Positions 1 through 12,685 of a stretch of 64,000 nucleotides of DNA are shown here, piece after piece. A model generated the notes under the pieces. It saw only the letters and a list, made by a program, of their open reading frames with translations, made no database searches and was not told the DNA's origin. The DNA lies in contig RCNN01000154.1 of NCBI GenBank assembly GCA_003667245.1, positions 36,457-100,456 of the forward strand. Reading direction: 5' to 3'. Every line of letters starts with the position of its first letter. The stretch's first letter is position 1. This stretch comes from Heterostelium multicystogenum. Taxonomy: Eukaryota; Evosea; Eumycetozoa; Acytosteliales; Acytosteliaceae. The translations under genes and the position numbers were made by a program.

Positions 1-434
1 ATTGTAAAATGACATATTTAATACACTTTCAGCAAACTTCATAGCTAGCTAGCAATCCACACACATACTTATCGACGATCCTTAATGAATACCCATAGTT
101 GATTCAACAAACTGTAAGCATCGCACCAACCAAATGATTATGAGTTATATATACTATTATAACTACATAGATACAAATATTATCGAACCATCAATCATTG
201 ATACTAATTTGATTTACATTAAATAATATAGTTTTAAATAAATACGTTCAACGTCTAGACGATAGATATGAATCTAAAATCAAATATAAAATAACAACAA
301 TCTGTTTATTACATGAACGATTTTATAACTTTATCTTGGTTTTCTCTACTTTTGTAGAGATATCTAGCGATTATGATTATGATATTATAAAGTATAAAGG
401 TTCTGGTGGTATTTGATGATAAGGAAATGTTATA
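1..434. other. A/T-rich 3' flank, no gene seen
   Basis: This stretch lies downstream of the minus-strand phospholipase D gene. It is A/T-rich with scattered short palindromic words and no open frame with coding character. I see no RNA gene in it. Confidence 0.6.
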
Positions 435-3400
435 TTATTGGAATAAATCATCAGTAAAGAGAAAAGTAGGTTGGATATCTTCGTCGGCAAGAAAATCGAG
501 TGGGTGATATATGAGATTACCTCGCACTTCTGATAGCAATCGGCAGTCTGCATTCGATACAGGTTTTTTAAAGATTCTGATTGAACTCTTCGATGGTTCT
601 AATCGAGTTCTTGGCTATCGCTGGGAAAACAGTGTCGTAGATACGAGTGTTTGAAGCTGCTGTGGCAATCCAAACACCGAGGTAGAATGTGCTGTCAACT
701 GGGTCTGTCAAATCTATGCCGCCAATGACACTCTCCTCTATGCCTTCACTGTGAAGACTGCTAACGGATATTGGCTTTAACTTGGGTGAATCAATTTCAG
801 AAACAACAAACACTTTGCCATTATCATTGATACTGTTACTGTTGCTATTTATACTGTTTGTTGGTAGGCTGCTGGATAAAAATGTTTGGTGTGTTGTTTG
901 TGTTCTTTACATTGTTGACGATGTTGTTGATTGGCGGTGTGTTGTAGTCTTCTATGATGAGGTGTTCTGGAGTGAGAATGTTGTTTGACGGTGAAGTGCT
1001 TGTGGTTGAAGTAAAAGATGTCATTGTTGAGGCTGGTGGCAGGCTAGAGCTCGATATGCTTTCTGGCACTGAGATGGACTTGGTAAGGAAGTTGACGCTG
1101 CTGTTGCTGTCATCTAGTGATACAGATATTGGAGTTGAAGCTGTGGTTGTTGTGGTGGTTGTACCGCGAGGTGAATCCTGTGGAGAGTCGTTTGGTGTGG
1201 TTGGTCCTGACAGCTTTTGTTGAGATGTCGTGGCAGCCAGGGAAGACGATGAAGTAGAGAGAGATAGTGATTTGGAGCCGGTTCCCTGGTATGAAGATGA
1301 TCTATGATGGGACTGCTTTGGTATTCTATATTGCGATGATATTGTCAATGGAGGTTGCCTATTTACATCATTCGAATTAGTGCTAATGGCATTGCTTCCA
1401 TTGCTATTTCCAGAGAATGATAGTGAGGCTGATAAGCTGTTGTTGTGCTGTACCAAAGGTGGATGATCAATATTAGGAAGCAATCCAATATGTTCTTTCC
1501 ATAATCGCAAACGAAGATTGTAGGCAAATCTCGATGCCATATACTCTTTTCCATTCATTCTTGTCTTGATTCTATCGTTTTCATCACGGACTATAAATGC
1601 CAGCTCAGAGTCACGCTCACCATTGAACGATCTGTCGTTGATATTCGCGGATCCAACAATGACAACACGGTCATCAACGATCATAAGTTTCGAATGTACA
1701 TAAATCTGTTCGGATACATATGCACCCTCTAGACATGCGTGTGTTCTAAGTGAGTAGAATCCAATGTATTCTGAAAGATCTTCGTTTGGGAATTCACGTT
1801 TTAGCTGTTTAACCAATGATTGCTCTGTTCTGTTGAGTGTCAAGAATTGCCAGTGCATCAGTCCACGAATATGTGTTTCCTCCTGGAATCTACCGTCTTG
1901 TTGCGCAGGAGTACTATAATTACACGGAAAACTTCACGCTTTCTAATGGCACGACGTATTCTCTTGACAATTTCTGCAGATATTTGATTCCATACACCTG
2001 GGGCGTGTGTAGACACAAAGTTCTGGTTCTCAATATATATATAGTGATCTGCATCTTCAATCGCTTGAACATAGGCAGTATGGATGGAGCGCTCATTGCG
2101 TCCACCTCCACTCCATTCATCCATTGAACGCAGCAGTTGACACTGACTAGTTCCTATCGGTATCATTGGTGTTGTGTTAAAGTACAGCTGTGGATAATAG
2201 TCGTCTTTGTGATGATTCCAACGAAGTATAAAGTTTAGAGCAACATCTCTTGCTGCCAATCCATTGACACCAATCATCACATCGTGCCATGGCATTCTAG
2301 GAAATTTCTTTCTATCGATGGAGTCGTCGTGAGGCGACAGAATATCACCCATATCTCCAAGCACAGGATTATAATAGTCCTTTCCAGGCCACAGTGTGGC
2401 ATTTACATCAATCAAATTATGACTCCAAGTATCGTATCTTCCAAAACAAAAATCAACTCCACCCACAAATGCAATCTCTTGATCTACTATCAGTGTTTTC
2501 TGGTGATGTGACCAATAAATAGGCTGTGATAATTGTGATTGGTTAGTTATTGTTTCATATCAGGATTGGATGCAGACATACAGTAAAAGGTGGATGCTTG
2601 ATAACTTTGATATTATGGTGTAGCTCTTCCAGTTTCTCTTTACAACGCTTGCTTCCCTTGAATGTTGCAATCTTTGTTTCGTCCCAGAGGATAATGAAAA
2701 TCTTTACACCCTGCTTTGCTTTTCGGCAAAGAAGATTGTCGAGTCTATATTTTGGATCGAGAGATGGATATCGGATGAGGAACACCTCTGGTGAAAGAAC
2801 CATGCTGTGATAAACACTTCACGGGTAGCGTTCTCAATAGCAAGTGCACTTGCTGCAAAGTAATCATCACAATCCACATAAAGCTTTACATTGATATTGT
2901 CACGTGGAGGGAACCTCGGTTGGTTGGGATCGGGGTTGTCGATAGGTGTGCCAGTTGGAATGATAGAGTTGGGCAGGGCATAATGAGCAACACCCAGTGA
3001 ATCAGTCGACTGATTTTGCTGGTAGTACTCAGGTGGACTGAGCGAAGTCTGTTGTCCATGTCCATGTCCATGATGGTGATGATGATGAAAAAATATGGTG
3101 GTGGTGAAGAGAGTGTCCAGCTAGATTCAGAGAGTTGGAAGAAGGAGGATTGATGAATGATCCAATAAAGTTTGTGATTCCTTCCATAGTAGAAGACGAC
3201 TCAAACTCGACAAGCGACTTGGTTGACAAAACCTCATCGAGTGATCGCAGTTCTTGCTCGAGTGAGGTCTTTCGCTTGGTCAACTCCATACGAATCTTGA
3301 TATAGCTGATTGGATCATCTTCAGCCTGTGTATCCAAGTTGAATTTCACTGATTTGAGATGCTCAATAAGCAGTAAACGACGCTCATCCAACTCCTTCAG

Positions 3401-3740
3401 TGTTTTTTGACTATGTTGATAGAATGCAGGGAATTGATTCTGACTGCTAGTTGGTGATATAGATTTAGGCGACTTTGGTGACTTTGAGCTTGTTGAACTA
3501 GATTCAAAATCACGGGTAAGGAGCTGTTTCTTTTAGATCTGTTGAGCTATTTGATTGATTCGACGGTATATTCTTGATTGAAACAGGTTGATTACTCTGC
3601 TGCGTTGGTGGTGGAGCTTGTGATAAACTTTGAAATGAACTTGAAAGTGAGTCAAAGAAGTTTGTAATCTGTTGTAATATCTCTGGTTGCTGCGGTTGCT
3701 GTTGCTGTTGCTGTTGCTGTTGTTGAGATGAATCTGACAT
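435..3740 (-). CDS. Phospholipase D (two HKD motifs), frameshifted in this assembly
   Basis: This gene encodes a PLD-superfamily enzyme that hydrolyses phosphatidylcholine to phosphatidic acid. Both catalytic HxKxxxxD motifs are present: HHQKTLIVDQ near 2490 and HSKLMIVDD near 1690, the latter followed by GSANINDRS as in PLD1-type enzymes. The C-terminal 'RGNLIYHPLDFLADED' block near 440-510 matches the family's end. The start is the ATG at 3740, followed by a Gln run, then a Ser-rich linker. No PX or PH domain is evident. At least six frame breaks occur (about 3512, 2800, 2480-2560, 1908, 830 and 568). At most of them the conserved sequence resumes after a one-base shift, for example PAQQDGRFQEETHIRGL at 1860-1910. 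The stop at 435 assumes an extra T near 568; without that correction the frame ends at 568. D. discoideum has several PLD genes (pldA-C); I cannot say which this matches. Confidence 0.9.
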
Positions 3741-4737
3741 GTTTGACTTGATTCGATTCGATTTGACAAAAATACACTCTAAATCAATATCAATTCAATG
3801 TTTTGTTCAAGTTTCAAATCTTTTTCCAATTTCAATTCATAGATAAACAACTACTATATATCTATATATCAATCAATTTATCTATCAATTATACTTTATA
3901 TCTATTTATACAGCTATGATTTGACTTGATTGAAAACTACCTAACTACACAACTAATACTACTACTACAACAAAAACAACCTACACTACTGGTACACTAC
4001 AACTATATATATCTTTCTTTACTATTCTCTATCTATTTTATTTGTTTAATTATTGTTATTATTATTATTTTTGGTGATAAATATTTGATTATTTTAGTTT
4101 TTTGATTTGTTTTTCAAAGTTATTTATATATCAGTTTTATTATTTAAATAATATTAATTGAATTTTCAATAATAATATTAATATATTGTAATTTGAAAAT
4201 TAAAGCAATAGTCAGTCAGTCATTCAGTGTACAAAAATAATAATATTAAAAATGAAAATTAAAATCTTTTTTTAGTTCGGGATGAATAGTAATCGAGGTG
4301 GTTGATTACTGTTTGGTGCCGGAAAGTCGTTGATTAAAAATGAACAAACAACAACAAAAATATTAATATTATTATTTCATATTTAAATTTAAAATGAGTA
4401 GGGTGAGTGATGCAAAACAAAAAATAAAACCAATTGTGAGGGGATAACAACAACAATGACAAAGGTTTGATCTCAAAAAGATAGGATTACTATACCTATA
4501 GTAATAGTAATAGGAATTAAAAACAACTGTAGAAGAAGTTACTGGTAATAGAACTATATATTGTAGACGTAGTATTATAATAATTCATTGTAGGTTAGAT
4601 ATGTGTAATTTTATTGATTACAATGAAATCAAGTCTCTTGAAATATAACTTCACAGCAGAAGACAACTATTAAATTCCTAGATCTAACTACATTACATTA
4701 TATATCAATACTTTATTATTATTATTATTTGAAATGA

Positions 4738-4885
4738 AAAAGCTACACTTCATGAGGACGCGTCATATCTATCTATTGTAAGATAAGCAAAGAGGCGCAG
4801 AGTACAACTCTACTTCAGTGCTTTCGAAACTTCAATCCAAAGTGTTCTGAAAATCAAACACACCTCTTAGATTAGATGGTGCAAA
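4738..4885 (-). ncRNA. Candidate small non-coding RNA (weak)
   Basis: This block has clearly higher sequence complexity and G/C than its surroundings but no conserved coding frame. On the minus strand it contains a perfect small hairpin (AGAGT-TGT-ACTCT near 4800) and an ACA three bases before the likely end. It also has an ANANNA-like word (AGAACA near 4847), which together would suit an H/ACA RNA. A CCCACAA word lies about 65-70 bases upstream. This resembles the upstream element of dictyostelid small RNA genes. The ends are guesses. Confidence 0.22.
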
Positions 4886-4950
4886 AACAAAAAATAAAAT
4901 AAAAATATATATTTTTATTTTGGGGAAATGAATGAATGAATCGAAGAGTT

Positions 4951-4958
4951 ATTGTGGG
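4951..4958 (-). promoter_or_regulatory. DUSE-like element (CCCACAA)
   Basis: On the minus strand this reads TTCCCACAAT. Dictyostelid small-RNA genes (snRNA, snoRNA, class I RNA) carry a conserved upstream element of the form A(T/A)CCCA(C/T)AA roughly 60 bases before the transcript. The core matches but the first bases do not. The spacing to the complex block at 4738-4885 is about right. A single short match in A/T-rich DNA is weak evidence. Confidence 0.22.
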
Positions 4959-5042
4959 AAACATCAGGTTATAAGGTGTCGTCTTTTTTATTTGTCCAAT
5001 ACAAAAAGAATCATCATATATAACAACACAACACAACTAAAC

Positions 5043-5132
5043 AAACAACAAGAACAACAAGAACAACAAGAACAACAAAAACAACTACAGAACAGAATAA
5101 AATAGAATAAAATAGAATAAAATAGAATAAAA
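5043..5132. repeat. Short tandem repeats (AACAACAAG-type and 10-bp GAATAAAATA units)
   Basis: Two simple arrays sit next to each other. The first is a 9-base AACAACAAG-type repeat and the second is about four copies of a 10-base GAATAAAATA unit. They lie in the promoter-side region of the FUSC-like gene. This is ordinary microsatellite DNA for this kind of genome. Confidence 0.8.
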
Positions 5133-5465
5133 GAATACTGTTATTATATTAATATGATTCTTATCTAAAGTTAGCTTTTTACTTACTTCTATCATAGTCA
5201 TATTCATATTCTATTTAAATAATTCTATTATCTATCACAAATTTACATAAAAACAGGTATATATTTATAGATAGTTAAAAATAGATTATTAATATTTCTC
5301 AAAAAAACTAACTAATCATTATTTCATTTTGAAAATTATGTAGATTGTAATATTATAATATAGTATAGTATAGTAAAGCATTGTATTGTTATGAATGAAC
5401 TTGATGTTTAGTAGGTTCGTGTTCGTTTGACCAAAGTGTTTTGTTAGGAAAAGAAAGAATAGAAA

Positions 5466-8400
5466 ATGAAGATTGCAAAGAACAAGAATCACTTTATAGA
5501 AAGTTCAAAGAAAAAACTGCTGGGTCTGCAATCAAAGATTGCTTTTAGAGAAGCTGTTATTGTTACTGCTTCTGCGGCTTTGATGTTTGCTCCGTTCGGC
5601 TTCGATGCTAATTCAATCATTTTGATACCTGTCTTTTGTATTATCGTGACTTGCACTATTTCTGTGTGGACATCGATTCTCAATGGTGTGACAATCATCT
5701 ACGCAACCCTAATCAGCTCTCTCTACAACTATGCCATATTTCACATACTGCCGCACGATCTATACTGGATTGGATTCATCATACTGTTCTTCTTCACGTT
5801 TATTATTGCTGCTACTGCCATTGGCCGACGATGGTTCAACCAGCTCACTGTCAAGAAGATTTTAATTGATGTTATGGTTTTACTCTATTTCTCACCTCGT
5901 GCAATGAAGAATACTCAGATTTGGCATAACTTGGTGATTGCCATTATGCTTGGTGGAAGCATTATCGTGTTTGGACTCTTGGTGCATCCATTCCTAGCGA
6001 CACGTCTCTTCTCGAGAAAGATTATAAAGACTCTGAACAGCACCCGTATTTTCTTTAGAGGTGTTGGTTATCAGATGGAAGCAAATGTAGCTAGCAATGA
6101 CGAGACTGCACTACGCGAAAACAATTCATTTTGTTTCCCAATTTTTCCCGAGCAATTTGACAGTGAAAATGATAGCGATAATGTACTAGATAGAGAGATC
6201 GATCTTATTTCGTCAGATGGCGACATCAATCTATCGCCTTTACCCAAAAGAGATACCAAAGAAAACAATAACAATATAGAACAAAGCGATGGTTCAGGCA
6301 TGAAATCATTAAATCAAACTATTGTTGATATCCCTCCACCTCCAGTCACTTTAATGGAGAAGGTACAGCAACAAGTTCAACAACAGCCAGTTGATAAAGA
6401 TATTCAGAATAATACTGAAATACAGATGCCAGAGGAATCAACTCAACAGGAGCAGACTCAGCACAGAAAAAGTAAAAGCTTTAAAAGTTTTTCAATGTTT
6501 TTAGTTTGATATCTAGAAAGGACATGCAAGAGGATGATGCACAGCTACCAAAGGAAAGACATTGCCTTTAAGTAGATCGAGCGCCCTTGAAAAGGATCTA
6601 TTCACAAAGAAGATGGGTAAAAAGCAGATACTCGCAACAGCTGTTCCACTTCCTAATGAAAATGATATTCAGAAATGGGAGAATAAGTTAACGAACCAGA
6701 TTAATAGATTGACCACCCTCCTCGCGGAATGTCGACAAGAGAGATGGAATGCACCATTGATATCAACCTACGAGAAGCTACTGGCCTTGCTTGAAATGAA
6801 TCAGAAGCAATTGATATCGATCAAGCTGTCAATCAACCATGGATTCAGCATTACACTTAGGCAAGAAGTTATTTTCCCTGTGCTGCCATTCTTGGATTCA
6901 ATTATTGAGGAAGTGTTCCTACAGATTGGATTGATCATTCATATACTTGTACACAGGATTAAGAAAGAAAACAATGAAAACTCAACAGACCAGCTGTATG
7001 CCGATATTTTGATTCAGTCCTTCGAGGAAACAGAGGCACTTGTGGAAGAGTGTCGCAATACCTACAAGCAGATTGTTCGTGAGTATCAGCGCTCGAATCT
7101 TCCGGCACTCCAAGCGTCGGAAATTACAAAGGTACACTTTTTCATTTTTGGAATTTCCCTATTTGCTCTAAATCAGCGACAAATTGCCGACAACATATTT
7201 TCAATCAACACTCAATCTCACACTTGCCATGCATCACTCGAAATTATACGCTATGGATTCCCATTAATTGCACTTTCACTTCCAAGATATTTCATCAAGA
7301 GAGCTAAACTACTGGTTGACAATGTGAAAACACTTCATGCCACGGAACCAAAAGCTCGTTTACCAACTCTATTCTCTTGGATTATCAACTACTTCTATAC
7401 TCTTTGGTTTATCAACAAAAAATGGAAATTCCATTCCAGTTGACCGTTGCTTTTACAACAACCATTTCATTATTCTACTACTTTGAAGGTCGGAGACACA
7501 ATGAGCTCGTTATCCATGGTATATGGGTATGCGCCACAGTAGTCTTGGTCATGTCTCCTACCTTGGGTGCGACGATAACCCGTGGATTTCATCGTATTAT
7601 TGGTACTATAATAGGTGCAATGCTAGGATTTCTCATTTCATGGCTGGTCCACGTGGTACCAGAGCCCGCCAAACAACTTATTCTTTTGTTTACAACATTT
7701 GTATTCGTGTTTTCAGCATCGTTTGTCCAACAAGACGTACGCTTTTCATATGCAGGAGCGGTGGCCGCTCTCACTTATATGATCATTTCATATGGTAGCT
7801 TCTTGGCTCCCACTTTCTCATACACGACCGCTGTCGATCGTGCCTTCAATGTTGCACTTGGTATTGTATGGGTACTTGTCATTTCAGTATTGGTATTCCC
7901 CTATTTCACATTTAAGAATTCACGTCTACAATTTTTCAACTCGGCCTCAACCATGGCAGAAACATTCACTAAAATCATTGAGCTAGGATTGCCATCTAGC
8001 GCAGATATTGATCGTTCAACAATGAAAGGAGAGATAGCGGCTTCTCTCCGTAAAATACGAGTAAGCATGGCAGCACAAAAGGGCTTGCTCTTTGACATTC
8101 GTTCAGAACTCGTTCTGCGTCCAAAGAAATCATCCAAACATTACTTCAAGTTGATTGGTGATCTCATTAAGCTATATACTCGTTTGGTTGCCTTTGACAA
8201 TGCCTTTGATTACCAATTTAGCGACGCTATGGTAGAAGCAATGGCACCCATCAGACAATCAATAAACGACCTCATCGGAACTTTGGCTCGTTCAATGCAA
8301 GATCTTAGGTCACTGATGCATGACCAAGAACGTGCTCTCGAGTATGGAACTAAGTCACTCAACGATTGCCTACTTGGATTAGACATATCATTCCAAGAGG

Positions 8401-8606
8401 TCAGACGTGACCTTCTCCAAAAGAAGATTCTATTCGACCTTCACCCAGAAATGATTCAATTTGGCTCCGGAATGTACTCACTCCGTGACTTTATCAAACA
8501 TTTCGTTGTTGTTCTAAAAGATTTCGAGTCAATCAAGAGCGACCAATTCCAGCAACAAAAAGGCAGAGTCAAAAGAAGATTTATCAATAAACTTTGCGAT
8601 TGTTAA
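5466..8606 (+). CDS. Large membrane protein of FUSC / aromatic-acid-exporter type
   Basis: The gene encodes a protein of roughly 1040 residues built from two hydrophobic blocks separated by long soluble stretches. The first block (about residues 25-190) has around six membrane segments. The second (about 7440-7910) has another six and contains TLGATITRGFHRIIGTIIGA, typical of FUSC/ALMT-like C-terminal blocks. The rest is mostly helical cytosolic sequence. The start is the ATG at 5466. One-base breaks occur near 6500, 6557 and 7435; reading through them gives one continuous protein (for example KKWKFHSQLTVAFTTTIS around 7420-7460). Members of this superfamily export organic acids or other anions, but the substrate here is unknown. 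AATAAAG follows the stop and may serve as the poly(A) signal. Confidence 0.7.
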
Positions 8607-8741
8607 AAATAACAATAAAGAAACGTTTTGCACCAAACTCGATTCAATTTGAATCGACTTGCCTTTTTAAGCATAAATAAAATAGTTCTCTCAACAGTTG
8701 TTTATTTTAGAAAGTTTGGCATTGGGAGATTTGTTTTGGAT

Positions 8742-11247
8742 CTAGCTGGTTTCTGAATCGATGGATGTCGCGGGAAAAGACAGCACTAAACATGCAATGT
8801 GATATAATCTGGAATATTGTCCTTTTTTATAGTTTTGATACCAGAATTCAAAGGGATTGACCAATTCTCCAGCAGTCGGTAAAATTTCCGGAGTCATATC
8901 TTGGACGATGGATTTGAACCATAACTCTATCTGTTGCTTCAGTTCGTTGTCATCTGTAATATCGTTGAAATAATGTCTGTACAGTTTGGTGATATGTTGA
9001 ACGTAGAATTTGAGACCCAAATAGTTGAATATGTTTTGGCAGAGCTTGCGGTGGTTGATGTTAAAGAACGACGCAAGTAGTGGATATGGATTGAACTCTG
9101 GTGAATGTTGATTCAGATACTGATTGATGTAAATACTTTCGATGTCTTCAAGTAGTTTGATCGTTAGTTTGGGATTGATTGAGTCGGCCAATGAGTTGCT
9201 TTTTGCTTGTGACTTTAGTTGAAGTAGGTACTTTCGTATGAGTATATAAGATGGAAGGATATCCGAAACGTTTCCGTGTGAACTCTGGAGTTTGAGTATC
9301 TCGGCCTTGAATGGTTGGAGAATTTCAATGACTTTCTGAATCCGCGAAGCTTCGCCAGACGAAATTTTTAGCTCCTCTAATTCGCGGATCGTGTCTTTGA
9401 GTTCTGCGTTCCTGCTTGATAAAAAAGAATCGAGAGACTGTTGTGTGTTGGAAAGCTTGTTGTAGATAGTAATGTATTTGAGTGTTGACTCTTCGAGTTT
9501 GAGATTCAAAACCTCAAGCTGCTGGTCTAGATGTCTATTGATATTGTTCTCTGTCGCTCTAGTTAAGTAGTCCAATGAAATCAACCATCTGGAAGCTGCT
9601 TTCATCCTAGATGTGTTGAATGATGATGATTCTTCCTTTTCCGCCTCCTTGAAATGGTTAACTCGCTTACGACATTTGTCGACAAGAAATTTGATGTGTG
9701 GATCCGACATGAAGTTCTCAACTACCAGCTGCAGCGACTGAACAATGCAATCTTGCGACGAAAGCAGCTTGCTAAATCCGCCTTCCTGTCTCAGGATATT
9801 GGTGTCAGAGGTGTCGTAGTCCGACACAGTGTAGTACATCTTGTCTTTAAGGCCATATGCATTGATCTCCTGAATGAGGAAATCCTCAAAAGAGCCACTG
9901 TGGTCGAAAGGAATGCACGAAAGTGTGAATCGATTCAACTCGGGAGGACCTCTCTCACTGAATGTAATGGAGGTACCGGAGATCTCCAAGTATGACTCAT
10001 CCCTAGCATTTGACCAAATAAAGCACGATGTAGCTACAGCATTGGACCGTAAAAGGCGGTCAACCAGTATTGGATCGCCATACTGGAGTCCCAATCCAAA
10101 TGCACTTGCATGTCCACTGGCACGACCAGTTTCTCCAGGACCATTGTCCACTGATGAGAAGTCGATTTTCTCACGCTTGCGAGGATAGTATATCTCTGCA
10201 TCCAGTTCATGTGTATCCTCCGATTCATTTGCAACCGATTCGTCGTCTATGACTTCACCGATTTGCTGCTGTTGAGGTAGGTGTTGCTCATCACTGCTTG
10301 CTTCCTTTTTGTGAGGCGAAGTAGGATTGGTGATTGACATGACCAACGTTTGGTTTTGAGAATCGAGTAAAGCCTGACATCTGTAGATGTGCTTATTGAG
10401 ATTGCTCTTTGTTGATCCATTGAGTGTATGTTTACAGTATTTACATTGATATTGGTAGTCTCCCATTTCATTAAAGTGTTGAAGCATAATATCTCTCAAT
10501 GGAGCAGGTCTTTTCTTTTTCTTATTACTATTATTATTATTGTTGTTGTTGTTGTTGCTATTTGGTGATAATTGGTTATCTATATATACATCACTATTGC
10601 CATTATTGCTATTGCTACTATTACTGTTGTTGTTGTTATTGTTGTTGTTATTATTATCATTTGATTGATAATGATCATCACTATCAAGATCTCTTGGTGT
10701 AAGGTTATGATTATTTGTTGTTAGATGTTCATCTTTTGAATTGATACCATTTGAATATTCTATTAATTTATTATAATTGTCCTCTTTACTGTGAATGCTT
10801 GAACCATTACTATAGCCGGTGTTGCCATTGCTGCTGTGGTGACTGATATTACTATTATTACTAATACTGTTGTTATTGCTATTGTTGTTTTTGTTATTGT
10901 TTTTATGTCTCTTTTTTGCACTTATATAATCGATTAGCTTTTGTTTCAAGGCAGGCTTTGACAGCCTTTCATCGATTCCACACTGGCGTGCATATCCCCT
11001 AAGTGTGTCGATTTTAAAAGACCTGATGTCTGATTCTGTCAATCGATCAATTTTATAATAAATAATTACATACAGATAACTTAAATACCTGTATCAAGAA
11101 TCAATAAAAATAAATAGTAGATTTCGAAAGTTGAAAGAAAATAAATGTTCTTAAGTAACTTGGGTGTTACCTCAAATAGGTAAAACTGCGATCAATAAAA
11201 ATGTGACGGTAGCCCCCTTTAAAATTATAAAAAAATATGCCATTCAT
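8742..11247 (-). CDS. SAP + BED zinc finger + hAT dimerisation protein (likely domesticated transposase)
   Basis: The main 766-codon frame (8742-11042) is unbroken. An N-terminal SAP-like helix pair (FKIDTLRGYARQCGID) predicts DNA binding. It is followed by long Asn/Ser runs, then a BED finger near residue 190 (CKYCKHTLNGSTKSNLNKH...C). A hAT dimerisation domain ends the protein (NPFEFWYQNYKKGQYSRLY...LSFPATSIDSE). The middle resembles a hAT transposase body, but I cannot confirm the catalytic residues. No ATG lies at the left end of the main frame. A short first exon starting at 11247, joined by an intron at 11089-11170, keeps the frame open and supplies an ATG; this is inferred. No terminal inverted repeats or target-site duplications were seen. 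Confidence 0.75.
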
Positions 11248-11493
11248 TGAAATCCACTTTGCTTTGATATTTTTGGAAAAACATTGATTATCCTGATCCA
11301 AACTGAAATGGAAAAACAAAAAAAATGAGTTGTACACTTTTTTTTTTTGATCAAAAAGATATTTTTGCAAAACAAGTTTGATTAGGGTGGTTGCTGGACT
11401 GTTTACTTATGGTTTATGTTATATGCTGTGTTGAGGTTGTTGGTTGTGGTTATATTGATGTTTGTTGAGAGCAACTGGACTGGCAGGATGTAG

Positions 11494-12685
11494 TTAGTCA
11501 TCTCCCAATTCGATATCTTTGCTGCCACCATCTCCGTTTAGGAATGGAATGCTCTTTCTCTTTACGACCAGGGTGACGAGAATAGCGAGAAGTACAGCAC
11601 CACCAACAGCAACTCCGATGATGGCACCCTGTTGCACTTGAATTTTGCGGGGTCCGCATCGCATTCCGAGTCTCTGTCATCGCCAGGGAAATCGTATCTC
11701 TCAAAAGAAATATTTTCGAATTCAAGCGACAATGGCTTATACCAAAATTGATTACCCTGGAAGATATCGATTATGACATATTGCTAAAGTTGGGTTGGTC
11801 GGATAGGTTAGCAGGAGTTGTTGGAATAGAACTTGGATTGAATGAAATATAAAGTCCAGATGACGAAGTAGACTTACATTGATATATTTGGTTAGATTTA
11901 AATTGTTGAACTGTGTTGATACATAGGTATTGGTTCCGTTAGATTCGAATATTATTGTAATGTAGTTGATCTGATTGTTTAGGAAATCAATTTCGTAATA
12001 GTTGGTATCGATTGCTGTCAATCCACTGCAGTCCAAAACCAGCTCTCTGTTTATAAAAAAGAAATAGATTGTCTCCTGCCTTGACTCTGATCTTTGAGGT
12101 ATTCTGTTTGTGTTTCACATTAGTATAAGTATGAGTAGGCATTGTTTGACTGTGGAGATGAAGTACTTACAAATATCTGTAGAAATTGATTGATTTTTAT
12201 TGAATATTTATATGATTCGCCGTACTGTGGTTTGTATAGACATGTCTTGTTGTCTATATTGAATTGATCTGTAGTGTTGAAAAAGAAGGTTCCATTTACA
12301 GAGACCAATGGATATTCTGAGTTTGGTTTGGTTGCACTATTGTTGTGTGTAAACACAAAAGTTTGTCGAATTGGACATGAAAACTTGGATGAAATCACTC
12401 CAGACATCAGTGAAATATGTATAGTTTAAATTGGGGGCTTGTGTGTTGGATGGATCCAGAGTTGGGAAGCCCAATATCAACTCAAGATTTTTTGTTTATA
12501 TAGTTTTGGACGAGTGAAGACTTTGGAGAGACCACTGGAATATCGAAATATGGATTATTCAAACTGTCTCTTCCATTTAAATAGAGGGTGAATCTCCAAT
12601 TCGTAGTATTTTGGCAATACACTAATTTAATTATACATATATAAATAAATAGAATTCTAAATAAATTTACATTTGAGTTTGTCAT
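11494..12685 (-). CDS. Orphan type I membrane protein with signal peptide
   Basis: I do not recognise this protein. It starts at an ATG at 12685 with a signal peptide (LFRILFIYICIIKLVYC). A secreted region of about 270 residues follows, rich in Asn, Tyr and Thr with several N-glycosylation sequons and a few Cys. It ends with one membrane segment (GAIIGVAVGGAVLLAILVTL), a basic stop-transfer (VVKRK) and a short acidic tail ending ELGDD. Two introns fit well: 12047-12170 and 11757-11877. One-base breaks near 12487, 12385 and 11650 must be bridged. Its size and layout suit a surface receptor or adhesion protein, but no domain supports a specific function. Confidence 0.6.

Larger units (their letters stand above)
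3741..5465. other. Intergenic region between two divergent genes
   Basis: About 1.7 kb of very A/T-rich DNA separates the start of phospholipase D (leftward) from the start of the FUSC-like gene (rightward), so it should hold both promoters. It contains short tandem repeats near 5043-5132 and a more complex block at 4738-4885 that may be an RNA gene, listed separately. No protein-coding frame is convincing. Confidence 0.6.

Noticed and set aside
435..3740. Phospholipase D as a pseudogene
   Set aside because: All breaks are one-base shifts with conserved motifs intact on both sides, the same pattern as in essential genes of this window, so sequence error is the simpler reading.
4801..4860. 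Possible last exon of a minus-strand gene (TTTTCAG then TLWIEVSKALK and stop)
   Set aside because: The acceptor-like site and short frame look tempting, but no upstream exon with coding character exists within 600 bases; an RNA gene explains the block at least as well.
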